Source: Aporrectodea caliginosa (lineage: Eukaryota; Annelida; Clitellata; Crassiclitellata; Lumbricidae). From it: DNA of 64,000 nucleotides. Below are positions 63,141 to 64,000 of the stretch, piece after piece. Position numbers and translations under genes: made by a program. The stretch spans positions 626,001 through 690,000 of the forward strand of contig JACEVL010000206.1 of NCBI GenBank assembly GCA_020284085.1. The letters run 5' to 3'. Position 1 is the first letter of the stretch. The number at the start of each line of letters is the position of its first letter. The notes beneath the pieces were generated by a model that was given only the letters and a program-made list of their open reading frames with translations, searched no databases and was not told the DNA's origin.

Positions 63141-63805
63141 CAAGAACGGAGGTCAGACTTTTCTCCATCACCCTTACAGTCCTTTCCACGGACCAGGGTG
63201 TGACCGTCTAGCGCCCCCTGCGTGAAGATCAGTCCACAGCTTCCCTCGGCTTACACACAGTCAAATAACTGCAGGTCAAATTATTTTCTAACCCTCGTCG
63301 AGCGTGTCTTCTTCGGCGACGCACGTCGTTATAAATCTATCAGAAATATCGCCGACTAGATTAGTTATCGATTCCGCCAATCGATATCACACGAATTGAT
63401 CCCTATACGTATACCAACTTTCCTTATCCCGATCCCATCACCAAGCCTCTCTTCTTTCCCTCTCAAAACACCGAAATAAAAGCATTCTTATCGCGGATGG
63501 AAAGCCTGTTCGTGACTCTAATCCACAGCATTTTATTGTTTCTGACTTGCAATGGCCGATATTAGACGTTGCTGGTCGTCTTATATATATTTTATCGGAC
63601 GTGGGCGCGGCGCAAAGAAAAATTATTGCTACGTCGCAAGAATTTTATAGCGCATATCGTCGACGCCTTGGAGTCCCGTGTCGCCCTGCGTTGCGGAGAA
63701 AAGGCGAATGATAATAGGATTATCAATTATGAATTCATTCTGCTGGTGATTTCGATGCGATGAACAGCTAAGTTGTTTGAGAGAGGCGATGAAAAGTACG
63801 TGACT
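63141..63805. other. No supported feature
   Basis: Less repetitive than the rest of the window. Frames of at most 68 codons on either strand resemble nothing; a host gene beginning beyond the window cannot be excluded. Confidence 0.35.
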
Positions 63806-64000
63806 TAGGGGCCGTCCATAAATGACGTCACGCACCTAGGGGGAAGGGGGGTCGGAAATTTGTGACGATGTGTGACATGGGGTGGGGTCAGTGAGAGGTG
63901 TGACGTCACACCAGGTCTATGTAATTAAATTTAGCAATTAACAACAATGTAATTTTAACAATAACAGCAATTATTGTGAGTATTAAATTTTCATTATTTT
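63806..64000 (+). mobile_element. Transposon-like end, continues beyond window
   Basis: GGGGCCGTCCATAAATGACG followed by TCACGCACCTAGGGGG resembles the conserved terminus of a dispersed animal DNA transposon, with TGACGTCA-type palindromes. The second end is not in the window. Confidence 0.45.

Overview
This is animal nuclear DNA, most likely from a marine invertebrate; a mollusc or other lophotrochozoan is plausible, but I saw no host gene that fixes the taxon. I found no convincing single-copy host gene. The window is a dense, nested collection of mobile elements with microsatellites and tRNA-derived SINEs.

Layout. 0-4.2 kb: a 152-bp tandem repeat, a dispersed repeat unit split by a 2.0-kb TTAA-flanked piggyBac-type element, and two SINEs. 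4.2-6.2 kb: the 3' part of an endonuclease-bearing non-LTR retrotransposon between two (AAT)n tracts. 6.4-11.4 kb: LINE fragments, a hAT-type MITE and dispersed repeats. 11.45-32.08 kb: the most interesting locus, a Polinton (Maverick) interlocked with a Ty3/gypsy retrotransposon whose integrase lies upstream of reverse transcriptase, plus two inverted copies of an unclassified 2.7-2.9 kb element (here 'TE-X') that carries a nested Helitron. 32-39 kb: dispersed repeats, SINEs, L2/CR1-like LINE ends. 39.6-44.4 kb: a LINE with an intact 1254-codon ORF2 (endonuclease, RT, RNase H). 44.4-52.5 kb: further copies of the dispersed unit, a hAT MITE, SINE and LINE ends, microsatellites. 52.5-54.1 kb: a decayed piggyBac with transposase remnants. 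54-64 kb: SINEs, a hAT element with another nested in it, long CTGT and CA arrays, and a transposon end at the right edge.

Central result. As written, the Polinton termini lie in the same orientation and the two gypsy LTRs are inverted. Flipping the segment between the two TE-X copies (about 12.1-30.0 kb, the gypsy-Polinton middle) makes everything consistent: the Polinton gains inverted termini with a 6-bp duplication (GACATC) and the gypsy gains direct 635-bp LTRs with a 5-bp duplication (CAGAG). TE-X then becomes flanked by roughly 35-bp direct repeats in both hosts. So the locus either underwent a recent inversion by recombination between inverted TE-X copies, or was assembled in the wrong orientation across them.

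The Polinton genes form two tightly packed blocks (small hydrophobic protein, conserved unknown protein, integrase; then penton, small basic protein, major capsid, protease), with a packaging ATPase and an opposite-strand RING protein at the other end. All are open, but no PolB DNA polymerase is present, giving a compact element of about 7.8 kb without TE-X. Another window-wide pattern is a recurring box (core TAGACACCTTTAAA) placed about 30-31 nt before a TATA-like tract, in both orientations and in several different repeats.
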